From assembly GCF_022568835.1 (NCBI RefSeq), contig NZ_JAKZHV010000001.1, forward strand, positions 372,001 through 436,000: a DNA stretch of 64,000 bases, given 5' to 3'. This DNA comes from Arsenicicoccus piscis (lineage in GTDB: Bacteria; Actinomycetota; Actinomycetes; Actinomycetales; Dermatophilaceae). Position numbers and translations under genes: made by a program. A model generated the notes under the pieces. The model was not told where the DNA came from and did not search any database. It worked only from the letters and a program-made list of their open reading frames with translations. Shown here piece after piece: positions 39,558 to 47,017 of the stretch; positions within the stretch are counted from its first letter, which is position 1, and each line of letters opens with the position of its first letter.

Positions 39558-40898
39558 TCAGCGGCCGACCGAGACCCGCAGCGTCTTCGTGAGGGCCATC
39601 GCGATCGCACCGATCAGACCGACCGCGGCGAAGATGAAGAAGCCCTGGGGGTAGGCGAGCCCGCGGTCGAGCAGCAGGCCGCCGAGCAGCGGGCCGGCGA
39701 TGCCGCCGAGACGTCCCACGCCGGCCGACATGCCGAGCGCGGTCGCGCGGACGGCGGGCGGGTAGTTGGCCGAGGTGAACGCGTAGACCAGGACCTGCGA
39801 GCTGAACACGAAGAAGCCGGTGAGGAAGATCATCGCGTACATGCCGGCGAGCGGGAGCTTGATCGTGAGCGCCGCGAGGAAGCAGGCCGCGGCGAGGAAC
39901 CACCCGACGGCCGTGATGCGCGGGGTCAGCCGGTCGCCGATCCGACCACCGACGAACAGGCCGGCGATGGCGCCGATGTTGAGCATGAGCAGCATGCCGA
40001 GGGAGTTGCCGAGGTCGTACTTGGCCTTCTGCATGATCTGCGGCAGCCAGGTGTTGAGGCCGTAGACGAGCAGCAGGCCCATGAACGAGGCGACGAAGAT
40101 GGCGAGGGTGTTGCGGGCGTACGGCCCGGACATGACCAGCCCGAGGCCCTTCTTGTCGGTCGTCGGGTGGGTGGGCGCCATGTCGGAGAACTCGCGGACC
40201 TCCTCGACCGGCTTCTCGACGTGCAGCCCGTAGTGTCGCGCGACGACCTCGGCCTCCTCGTGGCGACCGACGCTCTCGAGGTAGGACGGGGACTCGGGGA
40301 GGAACTTCATCATCAGCGGGACGACGATGAGCGCCGGGACGATGGCCGAGATGAACATGGCGTGCCAGCCGAACCGGGAGATCAGCACGATCGCGAGCGC
40401 GGAGGTCAGCACGGCGCCCACGTGGTAGCCCGTCATGACTCGGGTCGTCGCGTGGCTGGTCTTGTCGCGGTGCGCGAACTCGCCCACCATCGCGATGGCC
40501 GTCGGCAGGCAGCCGCCGAGGCCGACGCCGGCGAGGAAGCGCAGCAGCCCGAACATGAACAGGTTGGGGGCGAAGGCCGCGGCGAAGGTGAACAGCGAGA
40601 ACGCCGAGACGCACGCCATCAGCACCTTGCGGCGGCCGAGCTTGTCGGTGAGGAAGCCGAGGCCGAGGCCACCGACGACCATGCCGACCAGACCGAGCGT
40701 GGCCACGGTCGTCGCGCCCGCCGTGGTGATGCCCCACTCCTTGGCCTTGAGCAGGCTCGGGATCACGGTGCCGAGCACGACCGCGTCGTAGCCGTCCATC
40801 AAGATGGCGGCCCAGCAGAGGGTGGGCACCCAGTGGAGCGCCCCGAGCGGGGTGCGGGACATGCCCTGCACCTGGGACGGCGTGGCTGAGCTGGACAT
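39558..40898 (-). CDS. MFS transporter, aromatic acid:H+ symporter (AAHS) type
   Basis: 446 residues from ATG 40898, with AAGGAG just upstream. The AAHS motif LMDGYDAVVLGTVIPSLL lies in helix 1 (D-G-Y/F-D signature). GFLTDKLGRRKVLMACV is MFS motif A and LPESPSYLESVGR ends helix 6. Twelve helices. Likely import of a benzoate/protocatechuate-type acid, but no catabolic genes are in the window. A dyad operator candidate lies immediately upstream. Confidence 0.88.
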   Translation of the reverse strand: MSSSATPSQVQGMSRTPLGALHWVPTLCWAAILMDGYDAVVLGTVIPSLLKAKEWGITTAGATTVATLGLVGMVVGGLGLGFLTDKLGRRKVLMACVSAFSLFTFAAAFAPNLFMFGLLRFLAGVGLGGCLPTAIAMVGEFAHRDKTSHATTRVMTGYHVGAVLTSALAIVLISRFGWHAMFISAIVPALIVVPLMMKFLPESPSYLESVGRHEEAEVVARHYGLHVEKPVEEVREFSDMAPTHPTTDKKGLGLVMSGPYARNTLAIFVASFMGLLLVYGLNTWLPQIMQKAKYDLGNSLGMLLMLNIGAIAGLFVGGRIGDRLTPRITAVGWFLAAACFLAALTIKLPLAGMYAMIFLTGFFVFSSQVLVYAFTSANYPPAVRATALGMSAGVGRLGGIAGPLLGGLLLDRGLAYPQGFFIFAAVGLIGAIAMALTKTLRVSVGR

Positions 40899-40918
40899 GG
40901 CACTCCTTCGTGACCGAT

Positions 40919-40943
40919 GTTCGTTGTGCGAACGACTGTTCGT
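40919..40943 (-). promoter_or_regulatory. Candidate operator of the AAHS transporter
   Basis: GTTCG-TTGTG-CGAAC (40919-40933) forms an inverted repeat, followed by a third half-site GTTCGT (40938-40943) in direct orientation. It lies 21-45 bp upstream of the start codon. An IclR- or TetR-type regulator could bind here; none is encoded nearby. Confidence 0.4.
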
Positions 40944-41092
40944 CAGATGACTCACCACTAGGAAAACACAGGAATCCTGTCGACACCAGAGGTTCTCGAT
41001 CACCTTTGCACACCGTTACCGTCACGACACCCGTCTCCGGGGGACCGGGTGCCCATTCGCCCCCGCGAGGCCCGTGAGCGCAGGATGAGGGC

Positions 41093-41638
41093 ATGTCCCG
41101 CGAACGGAACCACCCGCTCTACCGGATCACCGTGGTGTGCTCCGGCAACATCTGCCGCTCCCCCATCGCCGAGATCGTGCTGCGGCGCCGGCTCGAGGAA
41201 GCCGGGCTCGGCGACACGGTGCAGGTCGACTCCGCCGGCACCGGCGCCTGGCACGTCGGCGACCAGGCCGACCACCGCGCGCTCGCCGCCCTGACCACCG
41301 GGGGCTACGACGGCAACAGCCATCGCGCCCGCCAGTTCGAGCCGGGGTGGTTCGAGCAGACGGACCTCGTGCTGGCCGCCGACCGCGGCCACGAGCGCCA
41401 GCTGCGCCGGCTCGCCGGATCCGAGGAGGACCGCGCCAAGGTCCAGCTGCTGCGCGCCTTCGACCCGGACGCCGTCGCGGCGGGGACGCTCGAGGTCGAC
41501 GACCCCTACTACGGGGGTCCTGCGGACTTCGCCCGCACGTTGTCCGAGGTAGAACGTGCGGCCGACGGGATCGTCGACCACGTCCGCGACGCCGTGACGG
41601 GACCGGGCGGGCCGGCTGCTGGTCAGCCAGCCAGGTGA
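41093..41638 (+). CDS. Low-molecular-weight protein-tyrosine phosphatase
   Basis: 181 residues. The P-loop VVCSGNICRSPIAE gives Cys16-x5-Arg22, and DDPYYGGPADF supplies the general acid Asp. It is slightly longer than the family norm owing to a Gly/Pro-rich tail. CAGGAT (41081-41086) sits 6 bp before the ATG, suggesting a leaderless message. It dephosphorylates tyrosine residues, often of polysaccharide-export kinases or regulators; no kinase is adjacent. Confidence 0.92.
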   Translation: MSRERNHPLYRITVVCSGNICRSPIAEIVLRRRLEEAGLGDTVQVDSAGTGAWHVGDQADHRALAALTTGGYDGNSHRARQFEPGWFEQTDLVLAADRGHERQLRRLAGSEEDRAKVQLLRAFDPDAVAAGTLEVDDPYYGGPADFARTLSEVERAADGIVDHVRDAVTGPGGPAAGQPAR

Positions 41639-41776
41639 TCCGAGCCGGTCGGTCGGTGCGTGCACCTGACAGGAAACGCTCGGCATGATTCGCTGGACTG
41701 GCTCAGCACGACCGAAGACCTGCCATCACGCACGCCGCCGGGTCGACCCTTGGCCCGGCCTCAGCAAGGAGCCGAG

Positions 41777-42565
41777 TTGACCTCGTCCCGCCACGCCCTG
41801 ACCGAGGGCCAACCCTGCTGGGCCGAGCTGGTCGCCAACGACGCAGCCGGCGCCCGCGACTTCTACGACCGGCTGTTCGGGTGGGACTTCGTCCCGTCCG
41901 TCCGCGCCGACCTCGGCCACAGCTTCGCCACCCTGAACGGCGTCCCGGTCGCGGGGATCGGGCCGGCCGTCGCGGAGATCCCGGACTTTCGCGGCTGGAT
42001 GATCTACCTGCAGACGCCGGACATCGTCGCCGCCCTGCTGCGCGCGCAGGCGGGCGACGCCGAGGTGGCCGTCACGCCGATCAGCCTCGGCGAGGGCCGG
42101 TTCGCGTTCGGCACCGACCCGGGCGGGGTCACGTTCGGCCTGTTCGAGGACGACAGCTCGTTCGACCGTCCGGCGCCGGAGACCGAGCCGGGGTCGGTGA
42201 TCTGGCACGAGCTGATGACCCGCGACTACGAAGGCAGCCAGGAGTTCTACCGCTCGCTCGTGGGCTACCGCTTCGAGGAGCTCGCCGGCGACGGCGAGCC
42301 GGCGTTCTCCGCCATCACCACCCGCAGCGGGCGGACCATCGGGGGCCTCGGCTCGATCGGGCCGGAGTTCGACGCGTCCGTGCCGCCGCACTGGATGCCC
42401 TACTTCCGCGTCGACAACGTCACCACGACCTGCAACCGGGCGCTCTACCTCGGCGGCGAGGTGCGCACCGGCCCGCTGAGCAGCCCCGAGGGGCCGTTCG
42501 CGGTGCTCGCCGACCCCCAGGGCGCGGCCTTCGCCGTCATCGCTCCCGTCGACCTGCCCGACTGA
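41777..42565 (+). CDS. VOC (glyoxalase/bleomycin-resistance fold) protein with two tandem domains
   Basis: 262 residues from TTG 41777, which has AAGGAG five bases upstream; the longer in-frame extension lacks a site. Two VOC modules (PCWAELVANDAAGARDFYDR... and VIWHELMTRDYEGSQEFYRS...) each begin with the W-x-E-L / D-x-x-x-A/S-x-x-F-Y pattern. Such tandem proteins in actinobacteria include hydroxylases and antibiotic-binding proteins; the substrate here is not identifiable. Stands alone between LMW-PTP and the MDMPI gene. Confidence 0.85.
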   Translation: MTSSRHALTEGQPCWAELVANDAAGARDFYDRLFGWDFVPSVRADLGHSFATLNGVPVAGIGPAVAEIPDFRGWMIYLQTPDIVAALLRAQAGDAEVAVTPISLGEGRFAFGTDPGGVTFGLFEDDSSFDRPAPETEPGSVIWHELMTRDYEGSQEFYRSLVGYRFEELAGDGEPAFSAITTRSGRTIGGLGSIGPEFDASVPPHWMPYFRVDNVTTTCNRALYLGGEVRTGPLSSPEGPFAVLADPQGAAFAVIAPVDLPD

Positions 42566-42586
42566 GTGCCGCTGCGTCGGCCCGCC

Positions 42587-42599
42587 TAGGATCGCGACC
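42587..42599 (+). promoter_or_regulatory. Leaderless -10 element of the MDMPI-family gene
   Basis: TAGGAT (42587-42592), 7 bp, ATG at 42600; no ribosome-binding site. Confidence 0.5.
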
Positions 42600-43340
42600 A
42601 TGGACAACGCCGCCCGTCTCGCCGCCCTCGCCCAGGCCACCAGCCGCTTCGGCAGCGACCTCGCCCAGCTCGCCCCCGAGACACCGGTGCCCTCGTGCCC
42701 CGGCTGGACCGTCGAGGACCTCGCGCTGCACCTGCAGGACGCCTACCTGTGGGCGGTCGCCGCGCTCGGCACGACCCAGCGCCCCGAGCGCCCGCACACC
42801 GGGCACACCGACGAGACCACCCTCGTCGAGGGCTACAACACGGCCGCCAAGCTGCTGCTCGAGCGGCTGCGCGAGACCCCCGCCGACGCGCCGGCGTGGA
42901 CGTTCTTCGCCGGCGACCGCACGACGGCGTTCTGGATCCGGCGGATGCTGCACGAGACGGTCATCCACCTGGTCGACCTGGGTCTCGCCGGCCAGCGAAT
43001 CATCGGCGAGGGCGCCGAGATCGACCCCGAGGTCGCCGACGACGGCATCGAGGAGTTCCTCGAGGTGCTGCTCGGCCGGTTCGTCCTCGCCGACCCCGGC
43101 ATCCTGCCGCTGCCGCTGCGGCTGACCACCACCGACACCGGCTCGCGGTGGACCGTCCAGATGGCCGGCGGCGAGTACTCCGTCGCCCCCACCGCCGACG
43201 GCGACGACGCCGCCGTGATCTCCGGCACGGCGGTGCAGATCTACCTCGCGCTCTGGGACCGGCTCGACCGGTCGGTCCTGCACATCGACGGTGAGGGCCC
43301 CGCCGCCCGGCACTTCCTGGCGTCCCGCATCGCGCCCTGA
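42600..43340 (+). CDS. Mycothiol-dependent maleylpyruvate isomerase (MDMPI) family protein
   Basis: 246 residues. N-terminal DinB-like helical bundle with VPSCPGWTVEDLALHLQDAY and later FWIRRMLHETVIHLVDLGLA, where the conserved His residues coordinate metal. The C-terminal ~90 residues (SRWTVQMAGGEYSV, VLHIDGEGPAARHF) form the SCP2-like domain of the MDMPI family. Members use mycothiol as cofactor or have unknown thiol-transfer roles. The exact reaction cannot be assigned. Confidence 0.85.
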   Translation: MDNAARLAALAQATSRFGSDLAQLAPETPVPSCPGWTVEDLALHLQDAYLWAVAALGTTQRPERPHTGHTDETTLVEGYNTAAKLLLERLRETPADAPAWTFFAGDRTTAFWIRRMLHETVIHLVDLGLAGQRIIGEGAEIDPEVADDGIEEFLEVLLGRFVLADPGILPLPLRLTTTDTGSRWTVQMAGGEYSVAPTADGDDAAVISGTAVQIYLALWDRLDRSVLHIDGEGPAARHFLASRIAP

Positions 43341-43404
43341 CGCGTGCTGGCTGGCGGCCGCGGACCCCTCGTGAGCGCAGGACGCCCGAGGGGACGACCC
43401 TTGA

Positions 43405-43416
43405 CACAATGGGGTC
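43405..43416 (+). promoter_or_regulatory. Leaderless -10 element of purB
   Basis: CACAAT (43405-43410), 6 bp, ATG at 43417; no ribosome-binding site precedes the start. Confidence 0.45.
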
Positions 43417-44829
43417 ATGGCTTCCCTCGCTGACGTGTCTCCGCCCATCGCCCTCGGGGCCCTCGACGGCCGCTACCGCGGTGCCGTCGCGGCGCTCGTG
43501 GACCACCTGTCCGAGCCGGCGCTCAACCGGATGCGGGTGCACGTCGAGGTCGAGTGGCTGATCTACCTCACCGACCACCAGGTGGTGCCGGGGGTGCGCG
43601 CGCTGACGGACGACGAGAAGGCGCAGCTGCGCCAGGTAGTCACCGACTTCGGCGCCGACGACATCGCCGAGCACGCCGAGATCGAGCGCGAGACGGTGCA
43701 CGACGTCAAGGCGGTCGAGTACTACCTCAAGCGCCGCCTGCAGCGCATCGCCCCGGCCGACGAGGACCGGGGGCTCGCCGAGCTCATCCACTTCTGCTGC
43801 ACCAGCGAGGACATCAACAACCTGTCCTACGCCCTGATGGTCAAGGGCGCGGTCGAGCAGGTCTGGGCGCCCAAGGCCCAGGCTCTCGTAGACCAGGTGG
43901 CCGCGATGGCGCGCGAGCTGCGGGAGGTGCCCCTGCTGGCGCACACCCACGGCCAGCCGGCGACGCCGACGACCCTGGGCAAGGAGCTGGCCGTGTCGGC
44001 GCACCGCCTCGGTCGCCAGCTGCGGCGCATCGACGGCCAGGAGTACCTCGGCAAGCTGAACGGCGCGACCGGCACCTTCGGCGCCCACCTCGCGGCGGTG
44101 CCGGAGGCGGACTGGCCGGCCATCTCGCGCGGCTTCGTCGAGAGCCTCGGCCTGGTGTGGAACCCGCTCACCACCCAGATCGAGAGCCACGACTGGCAGG
44201 CCGAGCTCTACGCCGACGTGGCCCGGTTCAACCGGATCCTGCACAACCTCTGCACCGACGTATGGACCTACATCTCGATGGGGTACTTCGCCCAGGTGCG
44301 CGGGCAGGGCACGGTCGGCTCCTCGACGATGCCGCACAAGGTCAACCCGATCCGCTTCGAGAACGCCGAGGCCAACCTCGAGGTGTCCAACGCGCTGCTC
44401 GACGTGCTCGCGTCGATGCTGGTCACGAGCCGGCTGCAGCGCGACCTGACCGACTCGTCGATGCAGCGCAACATCGGCACGGCGTTCGGCCACAGCATCC
44501 TCGCCCTGGACAACGCCTCGCGCGGGCTCGCCGGCCTCGACGCCGTGCCCGCCGCGATGGCCGCGGACCTCGACGCCAACTGGGAGGTGCTCGGCGAGCC
44601 GATCCAGTCCGCGATGCGCGCGCTCGGCGCCCAGGGCGTGGCCGGCATGGAGAACCCCTACGAGCGGCTCAAGGAGCTCACCCGCGGTCGGCGCATCGGC
44701 CAGGCCGAGCTGGTGGAGTTCGTGCGCGGCCTCGGCCTGCCGGCCGAGGTGGAGGAGCGCCTCGCCGCCCTCACGCCGCAGACCTACACCGGTGTCGCTG
44801 ACCGGTTGGTCGACCACCTCGACGGATGA
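43417..44829 (+). CDS. purB: Adenylosuccinate lyase
   Basis: 470 residues, of the E. coli-type PurB subgroup (N-terminal ALDGRYRGAV). Signature loop GSSTMPHKVNPIRFENAEAN, catalytic HTHGQPATPTTLGKEL and CTSEDINNLSYALM are present. It catalyses two steps of purine synthesis (SAICAR and adenylosuccinate cleavage). Stands alone, probably on a leaderless message. Confidence 0.96.
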   Translation: MASLADVSPPIALGALDGRYRGAVAALVDHLSEPALNRMRVHVEVEWLIYLTDHQVVPGVRALTDDEKAQLRQVVTDFGADDIAEHAEIERETVHDVKAVEYYLKRRLQRIAPADEDRGLAELIHFCCTSEDINNLSYALMVKGAVEQVWAPKAQALVDQVAAMARELREVPLLAHTHGQPATPTTLGKELAVSAHRLGRQLRRIDGQEYLGKLNGATGTFGAHLAAVPEADWPAISRGFVESLGLVWNPLTTQIESHDWQAELYADVARFNRILHNLCTDVWTYISMGYFAQVRGQGTVGSSTMPHKVNPIRFENAEANLEVSNALLDVLASMLVTSRLQRDLTDSSMQRNIGTAFGHSILALDNASRGLAGLDAVPAAMAADLDANWEVLGEPIQSAMRALGAQGVAGMENPYERLKELTRGRRIGQAELVEFVRGLGLPAEVEERLAALTPQTYTGVADRLVDHLDG

Positions 44830-44909
44830 TCGACAGGGCGGCGTCCGGGAACCGGCCGCGCCGACCGCACGTCCGACGTGCGCACGTCCACCCGTCCGAA
44901 GGGATCACC

Positions 44910-45506
44910 ATGAAGCGCTCGACCCTCGCCCTCGTCACCCCGATGCTCGCCGCGACGCTGGCGCTCAGCGGGTGCGGCGGTGGGACCACCGGCAGCGGCA
45001 CCACCCCGACGACCAGCACCACTGGCGGCACCACCGCGGGCGCCACCCCAGGTGGCAGCGCCAGCACCGTGGCCGCCCCGGCCGTGACCTGCCCGACCGA
45101 GAGCACCCGGTCGTTCGCGAAGACCCGCTTCCTCGCCGACGTCGGTCTCGCGGCCGGCACCTTCCACCGGTGGATCTACAAGCCGTACCAGGAGGGCAAG
45201 TTCACCAAGGGCGCCGACGGGCGCACGCTCGCCCTCGCCAAGGCGGTCGGCGTCGCGGCGTTGGACGTCAAGCTGCTCAACAACGCCTACGAGAACGTCC
45301 AGGCCGACCCGACCCTGTGCAAGACGATCGGTGAGCCGCTCGGCAAGCTGAAGAACCAGGTCAACACCATGAAGGACCAGATCACCCACGGTGACTTGAG
45401 TTCCGTCGCGGGCGCCGAGGTCATCCTCGGCAGCCTCCTCGGCACCGCGAAGCAGAACGGCCTGCCCGTCACCGAGACCACCGACGAGTCCACCGCCAAG
45501 CTGTAG
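44910..45506 (+). CDS. Lipoprotein of unknown function, upstream of the barstar/RNase pair
   Basis: 198 residues. Signal peptide with lipobox LALSGC (Cys22), then a Gly/Thr-rich linker and a helical domain (~residues 65-180) containing two cysteines (VTCPTESTRS and DPTLCKTIGE). GAAGGGA lies upstream of the ATG. The domain is not recognised. It ends 38 bp before the barstar start and shares its strand and linker style with the RNase lipoprotein downstream, so it may be part of the same cassette. Confidence 0.75.
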   Translation: MKRSTLALVTPMLAATLALSGCGGGTTGSGTTPTTSTTGGTTAGATPGGSASTVAAPAVTCPTESTRSFAKTRFLADVGLAAGTFHRWIYKPYQEGKFTKGADGRTLALAKAVGVAALDVKLLNNAYENVQADPTLCKTIGEPLGKLKNQVNTMKDQITHGDLSSVAGAEVILGSLLGTAKQNGLPVTETTDESTAKL

Positions 45507-45544
45507 ACCGTCATGGCAGCCAAGAGGTCGTCCTCCCCGCCGCC

Positions 45545-45904
45545 GTGCTCGGCGCCCGTCTCGCCGAGCAGGGCTACACCGTGCGCACCGTGCGCGGCGC
45601 GCAGCTCACCGACCTGCGCGCCGCGCAGCGGGCCGTGGCCACCGCCCTGCACCTGCCCGGCAACGCCGCCACCAACCTGGACGCGCTGGTCGACTCGCTG
45701 CGTGACCTCGACGACTGGTGGCCGCACGACCCGCGGCTCGCGCTGCTGTGGGAGGACGCCGACGTGCTCCAGGAGCACGACCCGAAGGGCTGGGCCACCC
45801 TGCAGGACATCCTCGACGAGGCGTCCGAGCGCGAGCCGGGGCGTCTTCGCATCGAGACGGTCGGCACCGCTGCCACGCAGCGTCGGCCGCGAGACGCCAC
45901 GTGA
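45545..45904 (+). CDS. Barstar-family ribonuclease inhibitor (start uncertain)
   Basis: 119 residues from GTG 45545. The segment LRAAQRAVATALHLPGNAAT followed by NLDALVDSLRDLDDWW matches the barstar core (helix 2 region, N-LDAL-D-L-DL), and GWATLQDILDEASE matches its last helix. No in-frame start lies farther upstream, but VVLPA before the GTG looks like a natural first strand. One base added in AAGAGG (45522-45527) would join it to ATG 45513 as MAAKEVVLPA, so an N-terminal frameshift is possible. Its stop overlaps the RNase start (GTGA), so inhibitor is made before enzyme. Confidence 0.75.
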   Translation: MLGARLAEQGYTVRTVRGAQLTDLRAAQRAVATALHLPGNAATNLDALVDSLRDLDDWWPHDPRLALLWEDADVLQEHDPKGWATLQDILDEASEREPGRLRIETVGTAATQRRPRDAT

Positions 45905-46365
45905 GCTCGCGCCGGCTGCACCCCCTGGTCGGGGCCCTCGCCCTGGGGCTGGCCCTCACCGGCTGTGGCGCGGTAGCCCCCTCGCCCGGCTCCGGTGCCA
46001 CGACCGGCAGCGGGGCCGGCACCACGACCAGCAGGGCCGCCACGAGCTCTACCGACTCCGAGGGCGTGCGGACCTGCGCGGTGGACACGCTCCCGGCGCA
46101 GGCGCGCGACACGATCGACCTGGTCAAGGCCGGCGGCCCGTTCCCCTACCCCCGCAACGACGGGGTGACGTTCGGGAACTACGAGGGCCACCTGCCGAAG
46201 GCCAAGCGCGGCTACTACCGCGAGTACACCGTCAAGACGCCGAAGGCCTCCAACCGCGGGGCGCGCCGCATCATCACCGGCGGGACCCCGGTTACGGACC
46301 CGCCGCGGTGGTACTACACCGGTGACCACTACGACCACTTCTGCGCGATCACCGGGCTGGGCTGA
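45901..46365 (+). CDS. Lipid-anchored guanyl-specific ribonuclease (RNase Sa/barnase superfamily)
   Basis: 154 residues from GTG 45901. Signal peptide with lipobox LALTGC and a Ser/Thr/Gly linker, then the RNase fold: LPAQARDTIDLVKAGGPFPY, GYYREYTVKTP (catalytic Glu108), NRGARRIITGG (Arg119, Arg123) and YYTGDHYDHF (general acid His143). Spacing of these residues equals that in Streptomyces RNase Sa (Glu54, Arg65, Arg69, His85). The enzyme would be exported and lipid-tethered, with cytosolic barstar protecting the producer. Overlaps the inhibitor gene by 4 bp. Confidence 0.9.
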   Translation: MSSRRLHPLVGALALGLALTGCGAVAPSPGSGATTGSGAGTTTSRAATSSTDSEGVRTCAVDTLPAQARDTIDLVKAGGPFPYPRNDGVTFGNYEGHLPKAKRGYYREYTVKTPKASNRGARRIITGGTPVTDPPRWYYTGDHYDHFCAITGLG

Positions 46366-46392
46366 CCGCCCCATCGGCCCCCGGTGCGCCTC

Positions 46393-46420
46393 TTGAGGGA
46401 ATACCCCATGGGGGTATGCT
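46393..46420 (+). promoter_or_regulatory. CsoR-type copper operator/promoter
   Basis: -35 TTGAGG (46393-46398) and -10 TATGCT (46415-46420) flank a dyad ATACCCC-ATG-GGGGTAT (46401-46417), which fits the known CsoR operator form. A bound repressor would block RNA polymerase until Cu(I) releases it. It drives csoR-copZ-copA. Confidence 0.85.
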
Positions 46421-46458
46421 GGTTCCAGCGAGACCAGCACCGATCGTCAGGAGCGCAG

Positions 46459-46740
46459 ATGGCCGGATACTCCGAGTCCAAGGACGACTACCTCAAGCGG
46501 CTGGCCCGCATCGAGGGGCAGGTGCGCGGCATCCGGCGCATGGTCGACGAGGACGTCTACTGCATCGACATCCTCACCCAGGTCGCCGCCGCCACGAAGG
46601 CGCTGCAGGCCGTCAGCCTCGGGCTGCTCGAGGACCACATCGGCCACTGCGTCGTGGGGGCCGCACGCGAGTCCGACGAGGCCGCCGAGGCGAAGGTCCA
46701 CGAGGCGTCCGCCGCGATCGCCCGCCTGGTGCGAGCCTGA
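46459..46740 (+). CDS. csoR: CsoR copper-sensing repressor
   Basis: 93 residues, all-helical DUF156 family. The Cu(I) ligands are Cys35 (DVYCIDIL), His60 and Cys64 (LEDHIGHCVV), equivalent to Cys36/His61/Cys65 of M. tuberculosis CsoR. AGGAG precedes the ATG. First gene of the copper operon and its own regulator through the palindrome 42 bp upstream. Confidence 0.95.
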   Translation: MAGYSESKDDYLKRLARIEGQVRGIRRMVDEDVYCIDILTQVAAATKALQAVSLGLLEDHIGHCVVGAARESDEAAEAKVHEASAAIARLVRA

Positions 46741-46792
46741 GCGCCCACACCAGACCCAGCACGAGTTCTACCGTCTAGCAGGGGAGTTCATC

Positions 46793-47017
46793 ATGGCAGC
46801 CGAAACCACCGTCCTGGTCGTCAAGGGCATGACCTGCGGGCACTGCGCCCAGGCGGTCACCACCGAGCTGAGCGCTGTCGAGGGCGTCACCTCCGTCGAG
46901 GTCGCGGACGTCGTGCCCAACCACGACACCGCCGTCACCGTGCACCACGAGGGTCCCATCACCAGCGAGACCCTCGCCGAGGCGGTCGACGAGGCGGGTT
47001 ATCAGGTGGTCCTGTGA
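46793..47017 (+). CDS. copZ: CopZ-like copper chaperone (heavy-metal-associated domain)
   Basis: 74 residues with the metal-binding motif GMTCGHCAQAV (MxCxxC) and the usual ferredoxin-like pattern VVADVVPNHDTAV / LAEAVDEAGYQVVL. GGGGAG precedes the ATG. The stop overlaps the copA GTG (GTGA), consistent with delivery of Cu(I) to CopA. Confidence 0.95.
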   Translation: MAAETTVLVVKGMTCGHCAQAVTTELSAVEGVTSVEVADVVPNHDTAVTVHHEGPITSETLAEAVDEAGYQVVL

